DNA from: Methanospirillum sp.
GTDB taxonomy: Archaea; Halobacteriota; Methanomicrobia; Methanomicrobiales; Methanospirillaceae
Length of the DNA: 7,483 nt
Direction of reading: 5' to 3'
Assembly: GCA_028679485.1 (NCBI GenBank)
Contig: JAJRBL010000101.1
Coordinates: 1 to 7,483 of the forward strand
Position numbers and translations under genes: made by a program
Part shown: positions 6,581-7,483 of the stretch, one piece after another
Layout of the letters: each line of letters starts with the position of its first letter
Numbering within the stretch: position 1 is the first letter of the stretch
The notes under the pieces: generated by a model
What the model was told of the DNA's origin: nothing
Database searches by the model: none
Seen by the model: only the letters and a program-made list of their open reading frames with translations

Positions 6581-7483
<903 letters not shown>

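Overview
This window looks like part of a methanogenic (or methanogen-related, for example ANME) archaeal chromosome. It carries the distal part of an archaeal acetyl-CoA decarbonylase/synthase (ACDS, cdh) operon and then the start of a nif locus with an archaeal-type NifH. AT-rich TATA elements and Shine-Dalgarno sites of the AGGAGG/GAGGTG type fit a euryarchaeote. The coding style and NifH wording suggest a Methanomicrobia lineage (Methanomicrobiales or Methanosarcinales), but I cannot fix the genus by reading.

Positions 1-6188 are one co-directional operon: the 3' end of cdhB (epsilon subunit), cdhC (beta, acetyl-CoA synthase with the A-cluster), cdhD (delta, small corrinoid-protein subunit), cdhE (gamma, large corrinoid-protein subunit with a 4Fe-4S site) and a 605-residue 2Fe-2S/ASKHA protein of the RACo (reductive activator of corrinoid proteins) type. 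Genes overlap by 8 nt or are separated by 4-10 nt. Together they carry a methyl group from tetrahydromethanopterin/sarcinapterin to the CdhDE corrinoid and on to the CdhC A-cluster, where CO and CoA are joined to it (or the reverse). The RACo-like protein presumably rescues the corrinoid from inactive Co(II) to Co(I) using ATP. cdhA would be expected upstream of the window. No CooC-type nickel-insertion ATPase lies between cdhC and cdhD, where Methanosarcina has one.

Positions 6189-6709 are a 521-base intergenic region and the least ordinary part of the window. It starts with T-rich termination tracts for the cdh operon. Two identical 10-bp TATA-like elements follow; the second is directly followed by a palindrome resembling an NrpR nitrogen-repressor operator. 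Next come a very well-placed Shine-Dalgarno with three in-frame ATGs opening a 15-codon ORF, a third TATA-like element, and a long imperfect hairpin (10 bp + 5 bp) ending 67 nt before nifH.

From 6710 to the window end runs nifH (258 codons seen, C-terminus cut off), the nitrogenase iron protein, with intact P-loop and both 4Fe-4S cysteines. The nifH leader looks nitrogen-regulated, unusually long and structured, and may encode a leader peptide or small RNA. That is the best candidate here for something undescribed.
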